Under the pieces are notes generated by a model, which was not told the origin of the DNA, did not search any database, and worked only from the letters and a program-made list of their open reading frames with translations. Below, one piece after another: positions 60,076 to 64,000 of a stretch of DNA of 64,000 nucleotides. Position 1 is the first letter of the stretch; the number at the start of each line of letters is the position of its first letter. The position numbers were made by a program, and so were the translations under genes. Source of the DNA: a virus; IMG/VR virus record IMGVR_UViG_3300025659_000002, positions 64,001-128,000 of that record. One strand, written 5' to 3'.

Positions 60076-60837
60076 TTATAATTTAATACTTGTTTCTCAG
60101 TATAGATCTGATATGTTTCTATCCCGATTCGCAGGACCAAACCAGGTTGCTGGAAACACTACTTTCTTATCTTTATTTTTATTTAAGTAAGCCCCTCACC
60201 AGGAAAAACTCGAGTTAGCAATGATGTTATGACTACACCTAGATAAAATATTCATATCTATAAAGTCTTTCTCTCCTTCGATGTATACTGCGCTATCCCC
60301 GAACACAGATTTACACCAAGGAACGTCATCGCTCACAATGATTTTTTTAGTATTCTTAGGAAATAAATCTAAACCTTTAAAATAGTATTCAGGTGTTAAA
60401 GGTAAATGAAACTGTGGGGTTTCTAAATAATCCCCCCTTCTAACATGAATTCCGATAGTTTCTTCTGTAAATAGATTTCCATACTTAGAAGTGATATATT
60501 CATTAGTTTCAGATGGCAATTCAAATAGATTTTTAATAAAAAGCTCGTTATGTTTAAAATACTTATCTGATTGAAAATAACCCGTTAGTATAGAATTGTT
60601 AGAACAATTTATTTTTTTAAAATGAAAATAAGGCTCCTTGTACTCATTCACACAGGCACTTACATTGGCATGCGGTACTTTCCAAAAAATGGTATCTTTA
60701 TACACATTTACACGATCATAGTAGTGAGTTCTACACTGTATAGGCTGATCTAAGTTAAATCCGTATTCTCAGTCATTGTCGATAGCTAAAGAAACTACAT
60801 TTGCTATTTGAAATAGTAAGTTCCCCAAACCACCCAT
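60076..60837 (-). CDS. GT11 alpha-1,2-L-fucosyltransferase-like enzyme
   Basis: 253 residues with three TGA codons. It starts M-G-G-L-G-N-L-L-F-Q-I-A, the family's N-terminal motif. I-G-I-H-V-R-R-G-D-Y is the donor-binding motif and A-N-S-S-F-S-W-W-G-A-Y-L the third conserved block. In that block the second Trp is TGA (60196-60198), one of the clearest proofs of decoding as Trp. Members transfer L-fucose from GDP-fucose, and some accept GDP-colitose, which the neighbouring pathway should supply. Under the standard code the gene would appear as a fragment. Confidence 0.88.
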
Positions 60838-60841
60838 TAAG

Positions 60842-61546
60842 TTAGCTGTTAGCATTGGCTGCTTTCCTTCTTTTGAAATTTTGTATCGCTCGGTTGGCAT
60901 TGACAGCTGCTTGCAGAAAAGTGGCACCGTTTGAAGCAGACTCTGGCAAAATTCTATAGTTATATAAAATTGCGTCTACAAAGTAAGGAGTAGTAACTTC
61001 GCTAAGTTTATATACCAAATCCTTGTCTCCTCCAGGACTGAGTGTTAGGTCATATCCTAGACTTTCGTTATAAGTAGTTCTTCTAAATGTTTTTAAATGG
61101 CTAGGCGGACAATCGTAAATTGCCTCATGTTCCCCTAATTTTCGACACCACCCCTCTTTAAGAGGTAGTAGGGTTTCATCACACAGCATAAAATTTGAAT
61201 ATACGAATCCACGCGCTCCTTTATCATACTCTTCTAGAATTTTTGCCGTAGCTTGCGGAAGCAGTGCATCGTCCGAGTCTAAAATACCGATAATGTCAGT
61301 TGGGGAGTTAGCAATCATATTTATCATAGTCTGCAAACTTCCTAGATTTTTAGAATTTTGTACACAAATAAATTTATCATTATTAGCTACTAGGTTTTTT
61401 ATAAATTCTGCGGAGCCATCAGTACTAGCATCGTCTGTTATAAAAGCGCATCACCGGTCACAGTCTTGTGCCATTAGCGACTCATATCAGTCTTCTAAAT
61501 ACTTTTCTTTATTATAATTTGGTGTTATGTAAGTTATATATTCCAT
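60842..61546 (-). CDS. GT2 glycosyltransferase
   Basis: 234 residues with two TGA codons (L-E-D-W-Y-E, D-R-W-C-A-F). The start Y-I-T-P-N-Y-N-K-E-K-Y-L-E-D-W, then F-I-T-D-D-A-S-T-D-G-S and G-I-L-D-S-D-D-A-L are the standard GT-A strands and the metal-binding D-x-D. L-S-P-G-G-D-K-D-L fits the E/D-D acceptor motif. It transfers a sugar from a nucleotide donor, probably in the glycan chain built with the GT11 enzyme. It begins 39 nt from the next GT2 gene. Confidence 0.87.
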
Positions 61547-61584
61547 GTAAAGATATGTCCTTATATTTCTGAGGGCTTTAATCC

Positions 61585-62211
61585 TCATTTTTCTGTAAAG
61601 TATTTGGTATTGTGTCCTATTATGTTCACAGAACGATCGCCGTTTGCATATAAATTGTTTCCGTGAGATGCTTGGGTCCCTACTTCTCCATTTTTTAATA
61701 CATAGCTAGCATCTTGCAGCCTCTTCCCAAAGTCTATGTCTTCGTGTCCGTAATTTCCATCAAAATTTATGTCGAAAAGACCTATAGCATCTAACACTGT
61801 TTTTCTAATTCCTAAATTAGCGGTACTGAATCAACCATCGGCGGTCTGACCATTTCAAAATTTTATAATTCCTCTAGAAACATCGGCTGTTTTTAAAGTG
61901 TCTAAATGAGCTTGTATGAAGTTATTCGAAGTGGGTATACAATCATCATCTAGCAAGATGATATAAGGAGAAACACACAAAGCAACAGACTCATTGAATC
62001 TAGCAACTCTGTGGTAGCCAGCATCCTCATTTCATATAAATTTTGTAATTATTGAGTAAGTTGCGGCATTGATAGGGTCACAGCTTCCGTCATCATTGAT
62101 GATGAGATTAAAATTAGTGTTAGTTTGTTTCCCTAACATTTTTAAGGTTTTTAACAGTTCAACTGGCCTGTTATAAGTTGTGATGCAAATATCTATATCT
62201 TTCTTTTCCAT
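61585..62211 (-). CDS. GT2 glycosyltransferase with GT7-like acceptor motif
   Basis: 208 residues with three TGA codons (F-I-W-N-E, K-F-W-N-G, D-G-W-F-S). Motifs: I-C-I-T-T-Y-N-R-P-V-E-L-L-K-T-L, N-D-D-G-S, L-L-D-D-D-C-I-P, and F-D-G-N-Y-G-H-E-D-I-D-F-G-K-R-L. The last one, G-x-E-D-x-D-x-x-x-R, is typical of galactosyltransferase C-terminal domains. The active site is complete only when the TGAs are read through. It is one of several transferases for the phage-specified glycan. Confidence 0.85.
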
Positions 62212-62212
62212 A

Positions 62213-63535
62213 TTAAAAACCTATTTTCTCTTCAACTTCGAAGGGAAATTTATTAATTGTTAAGTAGTGATGCAGTACGCTTTTGTAATGCCTATTTTTC
62301 AATTCTTGAGAAATTCATAAAAATTCTTGAACCACTTTTTTATCTAAAAACGGGTATCTACTTTCAATACCATACGCACCTCCTACATACTCCTCTTTGG
62401 CCAAGTAAGACTCCATAGACGAGCCGTAAAAAGACGCTCAAGGAAACACAGTATTCAAGTCTTTTGGAAACAGTCCTCCAAAATTGGAATGTGGGTATTT
62501 CGATTTCCCACCAAACCCGTAATCTGAAAACAATTCATCAGCACCAGCTCCGCTTATGTGAATTTTTAATCCAACGCTCTTTGCTTTTGCGCACAAATAC
62601 GAGAATTGATTAGAACCGTTATCGTCTACAAGTTTTAAGTTGAATTCGTTATAGCTGGATGAATCTGAGCGTATGGTGTACACGAAGCTGTCTGTATTAC
62701 GTACTATAAATTGATGTGCCAAATCCAAATCCTCGGGACGCACTGTGTACTGATCGATGCGAGTTGTGTTTTTTAAAACATCATATCTTTCCGCTAAAAT
62801 CTTTTTATTCTCGTGGCCAACGTGAGTATAGGCTTGAAAAGGTACTTTTAGTTTGTGCATTTCACAAGCAATGGCACCGCTGTCATACCCACTAGATAGC
62901 CCTATAAAGATTTTTTCTCTGATGTTAGTTTTAGCACGTTTTTTAATGCTTTCAGAAAAAGCGATCGCTCAATCGTCAAAATCAGTTTTATATTGGTCTA
63001 AATTAAACTCGAAATTAGCGAAGGATCTTAATAGTTGCTTCGTTTTTAAATCAAAAACAAAGGTTGTGTTTGCTGCACATTTTTTTATATCAGTAAATCC
63101 AAGCTTGTATAAAGGATCGGCGTAACTTGCTATTCCGATATCCTGCGAGTTAATTGAAAAAAATAGAGGTTTTGTTTTAAAGGTATCGGTACTAATAAGT
63201 AAGATTCTTTTATTAAAGTCTACTAACGCCAAAGCAAACTCCCCATCTAGCAATTTTGTAAATTGCTCCCCATACTCCTTGTATAGTGGAATAAGACATT
63301 TTGTATCATTATCAAAGCCATCGAAATTATAAATTTCGCCGTTAAACAATACAACGACGTCGTCTTCTAACAAAGGCTGCGAAGTTCAAGCCCCTGTTAT
63401 ACTGAGCAAATTGTGCAAAAAAGTTATGCCATTAATATTTTTAATGTTTGTACTATCGGGCCCACGCAACTGGAGAAGTCTATTGATCTGTGGTAGATTT
63501 TCTACATCTTTTGTAGTTAGTAAAAAAGAACACAT
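62213..63535 (-). CDS. AsnB-type glutamine amidotransferase (asparagine synthase-like)
   Basis: 440 residues with four TGA codons. Cys2 (M-C-S-F) is the Ntn nucleophile. L-R-G-P-D-S and F-N-G-E-I-Y-N-F complete the glutaminase domain. The synthetase domain has the ATP loop G-L-S-S-G-Y-D-S-G and I-S-G-A-G-A-D-E-L-F-S-D-Y, then R-Y-P-F-L-D-K-K-V-V-Q-E-F-L-W. In glycan loci such enzymes amidate sugar carboxylates or link amino groups, and that is favoured over free asparagine synthesis because of the neighbours. It is shorter than bacterial AsnB. Confidence 0.85.
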
Positions 63536-63536
63536 G

Positions 63537-64000
63537 CTATGACTTAGTCCTTATTTGTGGTATCAATTTGTTTTTGTGTAGCCCGCCATTGGCATATCCA
63601 GGCAAAGTACATATAGATACAGCTGTTTTTCACGCTACAAAGGGCAAACTTAGTTGGTCTCTGGAAGAATACTTACAAATTTGCTCTCACCAACGTAAAT
63701 TCAATACTTTGATTTTATCAGTATTTTTGCGTATGAATGTTGGAAGTTCATACAGTCCATTATTCTTTGGGTAGCATTGGCTACGATAGTAGTCCATTTG
63801 TCTATGAATGTTTTCAGGTAAGTCATATTTTAATTTCAATAACTCAGAAGCTTCTTCATAAATACAAGTTCTATGGGTATGTTTAAATACTCCTAAATCT
63901 TTGTTATGTAAATACTGCTCACAAAATTCTAAAGGATTTTCAATTACCTCATGGGTGGGATCGTGCCATATTCAATAATTATAATCTGGGAAAAATAAAT
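63537..64000 (-). CDS. DUF616 / TOD1-MUCI70-like glycosyltransferase (5' truncated)
   Basis: About 154 residues of the C-terminal part; the start lies beyond base 64000; stop TAG. Three TGA codons are used as Trp (Y-W-I-W-H-D, R-W-W-E-Q, V-A-W-K-T). The sequence D-Y-Y-R-S-Q-C-Y-P-K-N-N-G-L-Y-E-L then R-W-W-E-Q-I-C-K-Y-S-S-R-D-Q-L-S-L-P-F-V follows the DUF616 pattern (GYP.nnGL.E, WW.qi..yS.RDQLSf.y). Plant and bacterial members act in glycan synthesis. It continues the sugar locus past the window edge. Confidence 0.72.

Noticed and set aside
63568-63774. Plus-strand open frame near the right end.
   Set aside because: It is antisense to the DUF616 gene, which has clear family motifs and TGA-as-Trp codons on the minus strand.

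Overview
The window is a segment of a large, probably virulent, contractile-tailed dsDNA phage (myovirus morphology: sheath, tube, HK97-type capsid). It reads UGA as tryptophan (code 4-like). Dozens of genes are broken by in-frame TGA but become single intact genes when TGA is Trp, and many TGAs fall on invariant Trp positions. Examples are NSSFSWWGA in a GT11 fucosyltransferase, the EAMWL site of a GDP-mannose dehydratase and the WCP site of a heptosyltransferase. TAA and TAG are the stops. No integrase, tRNA gene or CRISPR array was seen. AT-rich DNA, a RecU-type resolvase, AGGAGG ribosome sites and TTGACA/TATATT promoters are compatible with a Firmicutes- or Mollicutes-like host, but this is only a hint.

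Layout, plus strand. 1-3729: Lys-rich virion-cargo-like proteins, four of which share one N-terminal leader. 3771-8069: packaging operon (a possible TerS, a nucleotidyltransferase, a phage bS21 ribosomal protein, TerL). 8122-14017: capsid operon (prohead protease, acidic scaffold-like proteins, decoration protein, major capsid protein), closed by a terminator. 14106-31931: neck/tail genes, then a 1,970-residue fusion of glycosyltransferases, a PIG-L deacetylase and a TibC-like heptosyltransferase, a DUF6165 protein, a 1,894-residue collagen-like Gly-X-Ser fibre and five tandem LamG lectin genes. 31974-35843: a second Gly-X-Ser fibre with a C-terminal S74 self-cleaving chaperone. 35885-40066: small tail genes, sheath and tube. 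Five promoters start these units. All have a 17-bp spacer and a start codon exactly 5 nt after the -10 box, so the first gene of each unit is probably leaderless.

Layout, minus strand. 40137-48636: replication and regulation block (Nmad1-like protein, family A DNA polymerase, RpoD-like sigma factor, metallophosphoesterase). It contains a PRTRC-like ubiquitin module: a 76-residue Ubl ending in GG, a JAMM peptidase and a ThiF/E1. 48776-51956: nucleotide metabolism and recombination (B12-dependent NrdJ, dUTPase, RecU). 51946-64000: a sugar locus with two sulfotransferases, sugar-nucleotide dehydratases and reductases including a Gmd-ColD-Fcl/ColC set predicted to make GDP-L-colitose, methyltransferases, GT11, two GT2, an AsnB-type amidotransferase and a DUF616 protein.

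How they may work together (inference). The sugar locus would make unusual activated sugars. The giant fusion enzyme, whose last domain belongs to a family that O-glycosylates Ser in repetitive adhesins, would load them onto the Ser/Thr-rich fibres encoded next to it. TGA codons are dense in the late and fibre genes, rare in capsid core genes, and essentially absent from the replication block. That pattern would let a switch in UGA decoding gate late expression.
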